A stretch of 64,000 nucleotides of DNA from the NCBI RefSeq assembly GCF_000014565.1, contig NC_008268.1, positions 5,646,501 to 5,710,500 of the forward strand, read 5' to 3'. Numbering within the stretch: position 1 is the first letter of the stretch; the number at the start of each line of letters is the position of its first letter. This DNA comes from Rhodococcus jostii RHA1. Its GTDB lineage: Bacteria > Actinomycetota > Actinomycetes > Mycobacteriales > Mycobacteriaceae. Below the pieces are notes generated by a model, which saw only the letters and a list, made by a program, of their open reading frames with translations, was not told where the DNA came from and ran no database searches. Position numbers and translations under genes: made by a program. Positions 1 to 8,188 of the stretch are shown here, piece by piece.

Positions 1-365
1 ACATGGGAGAATTCCGGTTCCCCGACCGACATTTCCAGCCATTGCTGCAGCAGTCCACGGATGTCTGCCTCCGGTGCGACGGCATCGAGCAGTGTGTCGT
101 ACCGGTCGAAGCGGCTTTCCGCGAGCGCGTGGACGAGGTCGCTCTTGTTGGCGAAATAGTAGGTCACCGCCCCCGTCGTATATCCAGCGCGTTCGGCGAC
201 TTTTCGAAGCGACGCTCTCGCGAACCCCTGCTCGGCGATGACGCTGGTGGCCGCTCTGAGCAGCTCCGCCCTCTTCTCCTCGTGATCGCCTACCGGGCGC
301 CCGGGTCCTCGCATCGGGGGTGCCGTGTGTTCGGCACCATCCGGGTCGTTCGTCTGCGTGAGCAT
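1..365 (-). CDS. TetR-family regulator, C-terminus beyond window
   Basis: The frame reads leftward off the window edge, so only about 121 N-terminal residues are visible. After a disordered, Pro-rich start comes a TetR helix-turn-helix at about residues 25-70: a helix reading KRAELLRAATSVIAEQGF, then LRKVAERAGYTTGAVTYYFANK, which matches the family DNA-binding domain. The ligand-binding half is missing. The gene lies downstream of the MFS permease on the same strand with a gap of about 150 bp, so the two may be co-transcribed. It is the natural candidate to bind the repeated CAACAGT-type sites at about 2.1, 2.96 and perhaps 8.05 kb, but that link is inference. Confidence 0.85.
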   Translation of the reverse strand, partial: MLTQTNDPDGAEHTAPPMRGPGRPVGDHEEKRAELLRAATSVIAEQGFARASLRKVAERAGYTTGAVTYYFANKSDLVHALAESRFDRYDTLLDAVAPEADIRGLLQQWLEMSVGEPEFSH

Positions 366-513
366 GGTCCCATCATCACATCGACGCCGCCCCGGATCGA
401 CCCCGCGGGCATCTGCACGGTGCCGAGCAGCCTTCCAACGTGGTTTCGGTTCCTGGCGACAACGGGCCGCCGGGCCTTTCCAGACCGGGCGGCCCGCTCG
501 TACGCGACTGTGG

Positions 514-2070
514 TCAGTCGGCAGGTCGCAACTCGCGCGCCGAGACTTCTTCCAACGACTTGTTGGCCGTCTTCGGGCCGAACCCGAACACCACGATCGC
601 GGACACGATGTACACCGCGGCTGCGCTGATCATCAGGCCCGACCGGTCGAGACCCCATTCGTCTGCGCTGTAGATGGCGGCGCCGAGCACGCCTGAGAGA
701 ACGCCACCCAGTCGGCCGAGACTGAAAATGACGCCGGTGCCCAGACCTCGGGCCTCGGTGGGCATTGTTTCGGGAATGTAGGCGTAATAGACGGAGAACA
801 CGACACCGGTGAGAATGCCCGCGGCGCCGCCCGCGATGGCGACCACGACATTGCTGGTAGCGAGGCCGAGCGCCAGGATCGGGAGCGCCGAAGCCGCCGA
901 CGACCAGAGAATGAGTGCTTTACGCTCCATCCGGTCGATCAGCAATACGGTGACGAGTGGAGTGAGCGCATACACGAGCGACCAGGCGAACTGGAGTGTG
1001 TAGGCGTCGGTCTCGGAGTATTGCAGCGAATCGATTAGCACATAGACCGACCAGTTCTGATACATGTAGAGCCCGAGTGTGGCGCCGAACCAGCCGAAGC
1101 CGACGACGGCGACCAGCCGGAGCATCTTCTTGTTTCGCACCAGTTCGCGCAGGGTGTATTGGGTGCCGGTTTCGATGCGTACGATGGGCGTCGGCAGCGG
1201 TTTGCCCGCGTGCCGGGCCCTGCCTTCGAGGTCGGCGACCTGCTTGTCGGCGGCGTCGAGATCTCCTTGGCCGACCTGCCAGCGCACCGATTCCGGGAGC
1301 AAGAGGCGGACGGCGGGGGCGATGAGCAAGCCGACTGTGCCGAATAGGAACAGGTAGCGCCAGGTTCCCGGCGCGCTGTTGGGCAGCATGTACAGCGACA
1401 GTGCGCCGAGGATGGGGGCAGTGAGGGTGAAGGCGATCGTGGCGATGGCGACGAAGCGTCCCCGCGATTTCGACGGGAACATCTCGGCGATGTACACGAG
1501 CAAGACCGAGGTCGCCGCCTGCACACCTATGCCGGTGATGATCCGGGAGACCAGCAGCCAGGAGTATTCGGGCATTGCCGCCGACATCAGTGAGGCGAGG
1601 GAGTAGACCACCGTCGCCCACACCAGCACCGTGCGGCGTCCGAACCGGTCGGCCAGTCGCCCGCCGATGAGCGCGCCGACGAGCATGCCGACGAAGAAGA
1701 CGCTGCCTATGGTGCCGATCTGGCCGGTGGTGAGATTCGCGTCGGATTGCAGTGCCGGTGCGATGTAGATGAAAAGCCCGTTGTCGTAGTACTCGATCAT
1801 CAAATTGATCGCGATGAGGCCAATCCACACGATGTGTGGTTTCAGTACCGGGAGCCGGTCCAGCCGGGCGACGATTTCGGGCCCGTGCAGGGGTGGGCTG
1901 ACACGGTCGGAAGTGGTGGGCTGCTGTGTCAAGGTGTGCTCACTGATGTCGATCACACCGTCGCGGTGTGATGGGGATGGAGGCGTCGACACGTGGGGGA
2001 CGCCTGCGAGCGGAACGGTCTCCCTCTCCGGGGCTCCGGCCCTCAGTTCTTCGGGTGACGCACGCCACAT
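514..2070 (-). CDS. MFS permease, aromatic-acid/sugar-porter type
   Basis: A 518-aa major facilitator with about 12 hydrophobic segments. The signature loop GGRLADRFGRRTVLV follows TM2-3, and YIAEMFPSKSRGR-like and YIPETMPTEARG-like motifs follow later helices. These are typical of the AAHS/sugar-porter branch. The first 90 residues are hydrophilic. I chose the ATG at 2070 because a GGTGAG ribosome site precedes it; the open frame extends to 2262 but without a better start. It is divergent from the thioesterase gene, with a candidate operator between them. The substrate is unknown, but the neighbours suggest uptake of the compound degraded by this block. Confidence 0.85.
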   Translation of the reverse strand: MWRASPEELRAGAPERETVPLAGVPHVSTPPSPSHRDGVIDISEHTLTQQPTTSDRVSPPLHGPEIVARLDRLPVLKPHIVWIGLIAINLMIEYYDNGLFIYIAPALQSDANLTTGQIGTIGSVFFVGMLVGALIGGRLADRFGRRTVLVWATVVYSLASLMSAAMPEYSWLLVSRIITGIGVQAATSVLLVYIAEMFPSKSRGRFVAIATIAFTLTAPILGALSLYMLPNSAPGTWRYLFLFGTVGLLIAPAVRLLLPESVRWQVGQGDLDAADKQVADLEGRARHAGKPLPTPIVRIETGTQYTLRELVRNKKMLRLVAVVGFGWFGATLGLYMYQNWSVYVLIDSLQYSETDAYTLQFAWSLVYALTPLVTVLLIDRMERKALILWSSAASALPILALGLATSNVVVAIAGGAAGILTGVVFSVYYAYIPETMPTEARGLGTGVIFSLGRLGGVLSGVLGAAIYSADEWGLDRSGLMISAAAVYIVSAIVVFGFGPKTANKSLEEVSARELRPAD

Positions 2071-2092
2071 TATCGACTCACCATGATTAACG

Positions 2093-2110
2093 CAACAGTG
2101 GTTATGTAAA
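2093..2110. promoter_or_regulatory. candidate TetR operator in divergent promoter region
   Basis: The 18-base string CAACAGTGGTTATGTAAA recurs, with 16 of 18 positions identical, in the opposite orientation inside the 24-bp inverted repeat at 2955-2978. It sits between the divergent MFS and thioesterase genes. Recurrence in two promoters of one gene block suggests a shared repressor, plausibly the TetR at the left edge. Confidence 0.5.
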
Positions 2111-2190
2111 CTCCGAGTTGCCGGCCGCGGAGGCCGGCTCGTCACGAGCTGGTCGGCGGGCGGACCCTGAGAAGTGAGCGGGTGAGGTAG

Positions 2191-2625
2191 ATGGACACAT
2201 CGCAGGTCATCGGAATTCCGTTGCGTTGGAACGACGTCGATGCCTATCGGCACGTCTCGCACATGGCCCTGGTGGCAATCCTCGACGATGGCCGCGGCCG
2301 CTGGCTCGACAGCGTCGTCGGCTCCCTGGTTCCAGACTGGGGGTATGTCGTCGCCCGGCTCGAGCTGGACTTCCGGGCCCCCGCCTCACTTGGCGAACGG
2401 GTGCTTTTCGGCACGTTCGCTGTGGAGCATGTCGGCTCGTCGAGCATCCGACTGCAGGAGCGACTGACGACCAATTCGGGCACGGTGGTGGTCGAAGCTG
2501 TCAGCGTGATCGTCGCCTGGGATCAGGACCAGGCGGTCGGCCGCCCACTGACCGGTGCGGAGAAGGCAGCGCTCACTCGCGAAATAGCGCCAGCTCACGG
2601 TGTGTCGAAATCTCTGACAACATAG
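2191..2625 (+). CDS. acyl-CoA thioesterase, hotdog (4HBT) family
   Basis: A 144-aa single hotdog-fold protein. The N-terminal RWNDVDAYRHVSH matches the R-x-x-D-x-D-x-x-x-H-V-N-N signature of 4-hydroxybenzoyl-CoA/FadM-type thioesterases. The catalytic Asp is near residue 17 and the HVN-like turn near 22-24, with Asn replaced by Ser. The length fits a single domain. Such enzymes hydrolyse acyl- or aroyl-CoA esters. It is divergent from the MFS permease and upstream of the PhyH gene. Substrate cannot be read from the sequence. Confidence 0.8.
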   Translation: MDTSQVIGIPLRWNDVDAYRHVSHMALVAILDDGRGRWLDSVVGSLVPDWGYVVARLELDFRAPASLGERVLFGTFAVEHVGSSSIRLQERLTTNSGTVVVEAVSVIVAWDQDQAVGRPLTGAEKAALTREIAPAHGVSKSLTT

Positions 2626-3034
2626 TTGTGCAAACCCTCCTGGCTTGCTGCAGTGATCTGTGCACCAGGGATTCCGATTCGGTCGCCACGATGTGGGGCC
2701 GAGCTCACCGAATCTTGGCTGACGGCACGGTGGTGGCCGTGCGACTCACTCACCGAGGAATCGGCGACCTCAGCTTCTTGCTCAGCTCGGTGCTGTAACA
2801 CCGCAAATGTGTGGCTGTCTGGTTCGGGCCAGGTCGAAATCGCTGGCGCCGGAGCCGATGTCAGCTGTGGGCTGTCGCTTCGGTCCCGGGCAATCACCCG
2901 TTCAGGCTCGGCAGCGTAGATCGCGGGCCGGGACGGTCTTCGCCTCACAAGCCATTTACAAAACAACTGTTGTGCAAATATTGCCTAGCCGTTAGCGTGG
3001 TCTGCGTCACCCACCAGGAAATTAGGAGACCCCC
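2626..3034. other. 409-bp intergenic region without a supported gene
   Basis: Open frames here lack ribosome sites and family similarity, so I call none. Two regulatory-looking sequences are present. An imperfect repeat GACAACATAGTTGTGCAAA at 2616-2634 overlaps the thioesterase stop. A perfect-looking operator lies at 2955-2978, just before the PhyH promoter. Confidence 0.6.
2955..2998 (+). promoter_or_regulatory. promoter and overlapping operator of the PhyH gene
   Basis: An inverted repeat of 24 bases (2955-2978) is centred on ACAACTGTTGT, with outer arms TTTAC/TTTGC on opposite strands. A -35-like TTGTGC (2970-2975) lies inside it. Seventeen bases further is TAGCGT (2993-2998), a good actinobacterial -10 of the form TAnnnT. 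A repressor bound here would cover the -35 element. The core matches the site at 2093-2110 on the other strand. Confidence 0.5.
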
Positions 3035-3868
3035 ATGATCGACGAATCCGTCAAGAAGGCCTTCCGGGAAGACGGCGCCACCGTTGTCCGCAACTTCCTC
3101 AACCCGGAACAGCTCGCGGAGCTGTACGAGGTCTTCAAGTGGAATGTGGCCAACCCGGGCCCGTTCGTCTTCCGTCGCCTCGACGGTACGAGCCTGCAAA
3201 CCCACATCGACAACGCCAACCCGGCCGCCAAGGAACGGCTCGACGAACTGATGACCAGGCTTCCGTTCGGCGAATTCTTCGCCGAGCTGTGGGACTCCGA
3301 GCACGTCTGGTACTACGCCGAAGAGGTGTTCGTGAAGGAGAACGGCGCGAGCGGTCGCGGCCCATTTCACCAGGACACCTCGAACCTGCCGTGGGCGGGC
3401 CCGGACTGGGGCAACGCCTGGATCTCGTTTCAGCATGTCCCCAAGAAGAATTCGCTGGAAATCGTGCGTGGCAGCTGGAAGGGCATCGAGTACGACGGTG
3501 CCAGCTTCGCCAACGCCGACGATCCCACCGAACCGCTGTACGGCGACGGATCGCTGCCGCGGCTGCCGTGGATCGACAAGGACCTGGAAAAGGACCCGAC
3601 CTCCTGGGATCTCGTCTCGTTCGAAGTCAACCCGGGCGACGTGGTGTTCCTGCACCCCCGCTCCCTGCACGGCGGCGCCGCCGTCGACGCCGATTGCCCC
3701 GATCGTCACACCCTGGTGCTGCGATTCTTCGGTGACGACGCGACGTTCCGCGAACTGCCGAAGTCGAACCCGCGCTACGCGCGCAACGGCGTGCTGTTCA
3801 CCGACGAGATGGCGAAGCTGAACGCCGGCGACGCGTTCCGCTCGCCGGTGTTCCAGCAGCTCGTCTAA
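3035..3868 (+). CDS. PhyH-family Fe(II)/2-oxoglutarate dioxygenase
   Basis: A 277-aa phytanoyl-CoA dioxygenase-family protein. The metal triad is visible: H112-x-D114 in FHQDTS and the distal H212 in SLHGGAAV. R230 in LVLRFFGDD is placed to bind the 2-oxoglutarate carboxylate. Family members hydroxylate or oxidatively demethylate/deaminate small molecules, using O2 and 2-oxoglutarate. It heads a rightward run with the RidA-like and DapB-like genes (spacing 28 and 9 bp), so these three probably act on one substrate. A second PhyH gene lies at 11.96 kb, but the two are quite divergent. Start supported by an AGGAGAC-like site. Confidence 0.85.
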   Translation: MIDESVKKAFREDGATVVRNFLNPEQLAELYEVFKWNVANPGPFVFRRLDGTSLQTHIDNANPAAKERLDELMTRLPFGEFFAELWDSEHVWYYAEEVFVKENGASGRGPFHQDTSNLPWAGPDWGNAWISFQHVPKKNSLEIVRGSWKGIEYDGASFANADDPTEPLYGDGSLPRLPWIDKDLEKDPTSWDLVSFEVNPGDVVFLHPRSLHGGAAVDADCPDRHTLVLRFFGDDATFRELPKSNPRYARNGVLFTDEMAKLNAGDAFRSPVFQQLV

Positions 3869-3896
3869 TCCATCCCAGAACAGGAGACCTTTCCCG

Positions 3897-4298
3897 ATGT
3901 CGAAGCGTCAGAACTTCAATCCCGGACCGCGTGCAGAGCGTTACCACAATGACCTGCATTTCTCGACGGCCACCCGCGTCGGTGACCTGATCTGGGTGTC
4001 CGGTCAGGTCGGGATCGACCCGGCCACCTCGGCGCCCGCCGACGGCATCGAGGCCCAGGCCCGGTTCGCGTTCGACGGCGTCAAGCAGGCCCTCGAAGCG
4101 GCCGGGTCCTCGATGGACAACATTCTCGAACTGCTCACCTATCACACCGATATGGCCCGTGACGGTGAAACTTTCGGCCGGGTCAAGGACGAATACATCA
4201 AGGAACCGTACCCGTGCTGGACCGGCATCGGAGTCACACACCTCGCCCGCCCGGAGCTGCTGTGTGAAGTCCGCGTCGTCGCCTATGCCAACGACTGA
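3897..4298 (+). CDS. RidA/YjgF/UK114-family protein lacking the catalytic Arg
   Basis: A 133-aa protein of the trimeric RidA superfamily, which hydrolyses reactive enamine/imine intermediates released by PLP or flavin enzymes. The N-terminal LIWVSGQVGID and the C-terminal region align with the family. The catalytic Arg of archetypal RidA sits in a PARS-like motif, but here the aligned sequence is PCWT, so the Arg is replaced by Trp. It is therefore more like the uncharacterised Rid subfamilies. Placement beside a dioxygenase, a reductase and an amine-type flavin oxidase fits imine chemistry. It is preceded by an AGGAGA site and lies 28 bp after the PhyH gene. Confidence 0.85.
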   Translation: MSKRQNFNPGPRAERYHNDLHFSTATRVGDLIWVSGQVGIDPATSAPADGIEAQARFAFDGVKQALEAAGSSMDNILELLTYHTDMARDGETFGRVKDEYIKEPYPCWTGIGVTHLARPELLCEVRVVAYAND

Positions 4299-4307
4299 GG
4301 AGCGGTA

Positions 4308-5291
4308 ATGAATTCGACGCAGTCACGCCGGGTCGGACTCTACGGAACCGGACGCGCCGCCGCCCAGCTCGTCGGCGCCATCGAGGCGAGCCCGCACACG
4401 CTGACCACCGCCATCGTCTTCTTCGACGAGCAGGCCGGCCAGGACATCGGCACACTCACCGGGGGTCGGGCCACCGGGATCACGGCGACCACCGACCTCG
4501 AGGGCGCGATCCGCTCCGGAGACTTCGACGTCCTGGCCTACGCCGGCCTGAAAGGCGAAGTCCTGCACCGGGCGATGGAACTGTGCGCCGATTCCGGTGT
4601 CGACCTCGTACACGCCTGCTTCGTCCATCCCCGGGTCAAGCTCGATCCCGAGATGTACTCGCGGTTGCAGAAGCGCGCCGAGGAAACCGGTGCGCGCATC
4701 GTCGGCACCGGCATGCTGCCCGGATTCTGGCTCGACGTGCTGCCTGCACTGCTGAGCAGCGCGCTGCCCGCGCCGGTCTCGATCATCGGCGAATCCCGCT
4801 CCGACATCACCGCGTGGGGCCGAGGCGTCCTCGCCGACGAGATGGGCCTCGGCACACTCGCAGACGGTCAACCCGGTCCCGTGGGCGGGGTACTGCACGA
4901 ATCCGCGGAGATGATCGCCGATATCCTCGGCCTCACCGGGTACGAGTCGAAGGTGTACGGCGGATACGTCACGGCCCACGCCGCCACCGAGGTGGCGGGC
5001 ATCCAGATCAGCCCGGGCGACCGGGTGGGTTTCGACGAGGCCGCGACGGTGGTCCACGACGGTCGCGAACGCGTCCGCATCGCCTGGAAGGGACTGCCCA
5101 AGGGGTCTTTCGAGGGCTACGAGCGCTCGTTGACGGTCACCGCGATCGGCGGCGACGGCTCCGAGTGCACCCTGAGCATCACCCCGGCACTCGATCCCTA
5201 CCCGGGTACCGCCGCACGCATCGTGCACGCCGTCGGCGCGCTCGGGGCGCTGCCGGGCGGCCAGCACACCCCCGTGCAACTCGGCATCTGA
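4308..5291 (+). CDS. DapB-like NAD(P)H-dependent reductase/amine dehydrogenase
   Basis: A 327-aa protein with an N-terminal Rossmann fold (VGLYGTGRAAAQLV, residues about 9-22) and an overall layout like dihydrodipicolinate reductase and 2,4-diaminopentanoate dehydrogenase. Such enzymes reduce cyclic imines or oxidatively deaminate amines. It starts 9 bp after the RidA-like gene with a GAGGAG site, so the two are almost certainly translated from one message. Together, PhyH, RidA-like and this reductase suggest hydroxylation followed by imine handling. The substrate is not identified. Confidence 0.7.
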   Translation: MNSTQSRRVGLYGTGRAAAQLVGAIEASPHTLTTAIVFFDEQAGQDIGTLTGGRATGITATTDLEGAIRSGDFDVLAYAGLKGEVLHRAMELCADSGVDLVHACFVHPRVKLDPEMYSRLQKRAEETGARIVGTGMLPGFWLDVLPALLSSALPAPVSIIGESRSDITAWGRGVLADEMGLGTLADGQPGPVGGVLHESAEMIADILGLTGYESKVYGGYVTAHAATEVAGIQISPGDRVGFDEAATVVHDGRERVRIAWKGLPKGSFEGYERSLTVTAIGGDGSECTLSITPALDPYPGTAARIVHAVGALGALPGGQHTPVQLGI

Positions 5292-5309
5292 ACCAACAAA
5301 GTAGGGAGC

Positions 5310-5521
5310 GTGCGCCGCGCGAACGACGACGACCACGAAGCCTTCGAAAGACCGCCCGCGTCAACATCGACACCGAGATCGTGCCGGTCTTCGACGAGTG
5401 GCTCGCCGCAGGCATCGTGCCGAGGGACTTCTATCGCACAGTAGGGGAGGAGATGGCCAGGGTCGACGGCGGCACCAGCGAAGTCATGCGCTCGATCATC
5501 GCCACAGACATCGGTCTCTAG
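5310..5521 (+). pseudogene. acyl-CoA dehydrogenase relic: frameshift and internal deletion
   Basis: A GTG start at 5310 opens a frame with NDDDHEAF, the usual start of acyl-CoA dehydrogenases. One base is missing at about 5345, and the homology resumes in the next frame as RKTARVNIDTEIVPVFDEW and GIVPRDFYRTVGE. It then jumps directly to EMARVDGGTSEVMRSIIATD, which is the extreme C-terminus of the same family (GTSEIMR-x-IIA). Roughly 300 central residues are therefore absent. It lies between the reductase and the flavin oxidase, so the ancestral operon contained an acyl-CoA dehydrogenase that has been lost. Confidence 0.75.
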
Positions 5522-5549
5522 GTTCCATCCGAAACACAAGGAGTGCATC

Positions 5550-6878
5550 ATGAACGGGAGTTCGCTACCGGCCGAAGACGCCGACACCAGATACACCACC
5601 TTCACCGGCTGGGTCGACCGGCCCACCGACCTCACCGCACCACTGGACGCCACGATCAGCTGTGACGTCGCCGTAGTCGGCGGCGGTCTCGGCGGCATGG
5701 CGACCGCGCTGCGACTCGCCGAGCGCGGCGTCGATGTCGTCCTGCTCGAATCGGATTTTTGCGGCTATGGGGCGAGTTCGCGCAATGCCGGACAGATCTC
5801 GGCCAAACCGACCGGTGAGCCCCAGATCCTGGCGAAGGTAAACTCGCAGCTGCTGCGTGACCTGGTCCGGTTCGCCGGGTCGTCGGTGCAGTTCGCGGAG
5901 GACCTGATCAAACAGCTCGGTATCGAGTGCGACTACGAAGCGGTCGGCAATGTCGGGGCGGCAGTCACCAAGGGGCAGATGCGCAAGGCGCTACGCGACG
6001 CGCAAGCGCTGTCCGACGCCGGTGCGACACTGCAATTCGGGGACCAGCACGAACTCGGCCTGCCCGACACCTTCCTCGGCGGCCTGCTGACCCCCGCCGG
6101 CGGCACGATGAACCCCGGCATGTTCACCCTCGGTCTCCGGGCGGCCCTGCTGGAATCGGGGGTGCGGGTATTCGAGCAATCGCCCGCACAGTCGGTGGAC
6201 GACATCGGTTCCGGCGCAACGGTGACTACCCCGCTCGGCCGGGTGCGCGCGAAGAAGGTGGTGCTGGCCAACAATGCGTGGGCGCCCGAACTCGCGATCA
6301 CGCCGCAGCGGGTGTCGCGGCCGGTGTGGGTCAACATGATCGAGACCGCACCGGTCGAGCGCGAGCGTATCGAGGCGACCGGCTGGACGAGCCGTTCGGG
6401 CTTGGCGACCAAGCACAACGTAATGGAGAGCTATCACGTCACCCCGACCAACACGATCGCCGTCGGGGTGCGTCGGCTGCAGATCGGGAAGAACCCGATT
6501 TCCGACCGCATCTCCGATCCCGTAGTGGTGGCCGACCTCACCGATGCCTTCCGTGCGCGGTTCCCGTCGCTGCGTGATGTGCCCGTGACCAAGACCTGGG
6601 GTGGCTGGATCGCCATGACGTCCTCGCGGGCGCCCGTGGCCGGTAAGGCGTCGAAGAACGTCTACTACGCGATCGGTTGCAACGGTCACGGGCTCGGCCA
6701 GGCACCCTACCTCGGTAGCCTCCTCGCCGATCGCCTCGCCACCGACGAAATCCACCCGGACATAATGCCGTGGTGGCAGTCGGAGAACCACTTCCCCCGT
6801 TCGCTGTACCTGCACAACCCGGTGCTGCGGGCGGCGTGGCTGGCGGACCGGATCGGCGACCGCCGCGCGGGCCGTTAG
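5550..6878 (+). CDS. DAO-type FAD-dependent amine oxidoreductase
   Basis: A 442-aa flavoprotein of the glycine oxidase/gamma-glutamylputrescine oxidase (PuuB) group. The dinucleotide-binding motif AVVGGGLGGM is at residues 41-50, followed by LAERGVDVVLLE and GYGASSRNAGQI, the FAD-contacting turn typical of this group. The C-terminal WGGWIAMTSSRAPVAG and GCNGHGLGQAPYLG complete the FAD site. Such enzymes oxidise secondary or primary amines to imines, releasing H2O2. A paralogue of the same build lies at 22550-23848. A CAAGGAG site precedes the ATG. With the PuuA- and PuuD-like genes at 8.8-11 kb it would complete a gamma-glutamyl-amine pathway, which is inference. Confidence 0.85.
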   Translation: MNGSSLPAEDADTRYTTFTGWVDRPTDLTAPLDATISCDVAVVGGGLGGMATALRLAERGVDVVLLESDFCGYGASSRNAGQISAKPTGEPQILAKVNSQLLRDLVRFAGSSVQFAEDLIKQLGIECDYEAVGNVGAAVTKGQMRKALRDAQALSDAGATLQFGDQHELGLPDTFLGGLLTPAGGTMNPGMFTLGLRAALLESGVRVFEQSPAQSVDDIGSGATVTTPLGRVRAKKVVLANNAWAPELAITPQRVSRPVWVNMIETAPVERERIEATGWTSRSGLATKHNVMESYHVTPTNTIAVGVRRLQIGKNPISDRISDPVVVADLTDAFRARFPSLRDVPVTKTWGGWIAMTSSRAPVAGKASKNVYYAIGCNGHGLGQAPYLGSLLADRLATDEIHPDIMPWWQSENHFPRSLYLHNPVLRAAWLADRIGDRRAGR

Positions 6879-7061
6879 TGGATGGTCGTCGCGGGGCGGG
6901 CCCCCGAGCTCGCGACAAACCGAACCGGCTGGTCCAGAGGTCGCGACTGGGTCCATGCGTGGTGTTCGGCGCGCTGCGAGACTTGAATATCAGCCGTCGG
7001 CGGCGCCTGGCGTTGTGCCGCTGGCTGTCGGTCGGGTGACCGCGGCCCCAGTCGTCGACGA

Positions 7062-8030
7062 CTAACCCCCGTCTCGGACCTCGCGCAAGTGCAGGCACAC
7101 CTCGTCGATCGCTTGCTTGGCCTGCGCGAACGCGCCGATCTCGGTGACGAAGCCGTGGAAGACGCCGGCATACCTGGTCAGCGAGACGGGGACGCCGTCG
7201 CGCCGCAGCCGTGCCGCGTAGGCCTCGGCGTCGTCCCGGATCGGGTCGACCTCCGCGGTCAGGATCAGGGCAGGCGGCAGACCGCGCAGCGACTCGGCGC
7301 GCATCGGTGCGGCGAGATGGTCGCCGCCCGAGTGGTGCTCGCCGACGTATTGCTCCCAGAACCAGCGGGCGTCCGCGGCGCTCAGCATCGGTGCGTCGGC
7401 GAATTCCGACCACGACGACGCGGTGAATGTCTCGTCGACGGCGGGGTAGGCGAGTACTTGCGTCACAGGGAGGGTGCTGTGCTCGTCGCGGCGGTACAGG
7501 CACAGGGCGGCTGCGAGATTGCCGCCCGCGGAGTCGCCCCCGACGGCGATGTAGCCCGGATCGATACCGAACTCCGATGCTGTCCGGCTCAGCCACGCGT
7601 ACGCGTCGACGCAGTCTTCCAACGCGGCCGGGTAGGGGTTTTCGGGAGCCAGGCGGTAGTCCAGTGACACGACCGTCCATCCGGATCCGGCGGCGATCGC
7701 GCGGCACAGCTCATCGGCCCCGTCCAGGGTCCCCAGGACGAAACCTCCGCCGTGCAGATAGACGAGGGCGGGCGCGTCACCGTCCGGTGCGGCACGGGTC
7801 GCGCCGTACAGGCGAGCCCGGATCGAGCCTGCGCGGGTTGGAATGGTCAGTTGTTCGACACGGTCGAGCGGCGTGATCGGCTCGGCGGTTGGGGTCGTGT
7901 TCAGGAGCGCCCGGGCCTGCTCCGGTCCCAGCTCCCGGATCGGTTTCGGCAGGGCGTGGGCGAGCATCCCGGCCGCGGCCTGTGCGGCGCCGTCGAGCAG
8001 ATTCCACCAGGTGGGGACGTCGTCGTTCAT
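7062..8030 (-). CDS. alpha/beta hydrolase, hormone-sensitive-lipase family
   Basis: A 322-aa esterase/lipase with the HSL-family oxyanion motif HGGG (93-96), nucleophile S167 in GGDSAGG, acid D262 and H292 in VFHGF. The cap region precedes HGGG as in bacterial LipH/Est-type carboxylesterases. I prefer the ATG at 8030, which has GAGG about 8 bases upstream, over the in-frame ATG at 8060. It is convergent with the flavin oxidase; a 14-bp perfect palindrome, AGTCGTCGACGACT (7050-7063), sits at its stop codon. It probably hydrolyses an ester or lactone in the same pathway. No signal peptide is visible. Confidence 0.85.
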   Translation of the reverse strand: MNDDVPTWWNLLDGAAQAAAGMLAHALPKPIRELGPEQARALLNTTPTAEPITPLDRVEQLTIPTRAGSIRARLYGATRAAPDGDAPALVYLHGGGFVLGTLDGADELCRAIAAGSGWTVVSLDYRLAPENPYPAALEDCVDAYAWLSRTASEFGIDPGYIAVGGDSAGGNLAAALCLYRRDEHSTLPVTQVLAYPAVDETFTASSWSEFADAPMLSAADARWFWEQYVGEHHSGGDHLAAPMRAESLRGLPPALILTAEVDPIRDDAEAYAARLRRDGVPVSLTRYAGVFHGFVTEIGAFAQAKQAIDEVCLHLREVRDGG

Positions 8031-8050
8031 CTCGGAAACCTCGCAAGTCA

Positions 8051-8070
8051 TTGACAACAAGTGATCTGTG
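8051..8070. promoter_or_regulatory. possible third copy of the block-1 operator
   Basis: TTGACAACAAGTGATCTGTG lies just upstream of the esterase start and 120 bp before the SCP2-like gene. It shares CAACA...GT...TGT with the sites at 2093-2110 and 2955-2978, but the match is clearly weaker. Confidence 0.25.
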
Positions 8071-8188
8071 CCTCACTATCATAGTCACGCGACCAAGACG
8101 TTTGATCATATCGGTCGCATCACCAACTGGGATCCGCTGCTGACGGTCTACCGCGCACATGATCTCGTCGAATCGAAAGGACTGAAGG

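Noticed and set aside
2595..2966. A 123-codon minus-strand frame in the thioesterase-PhyH gap
   Set aside because: No ribosome site or family similarity, and it crosses the candidate operator at 2955-2978.
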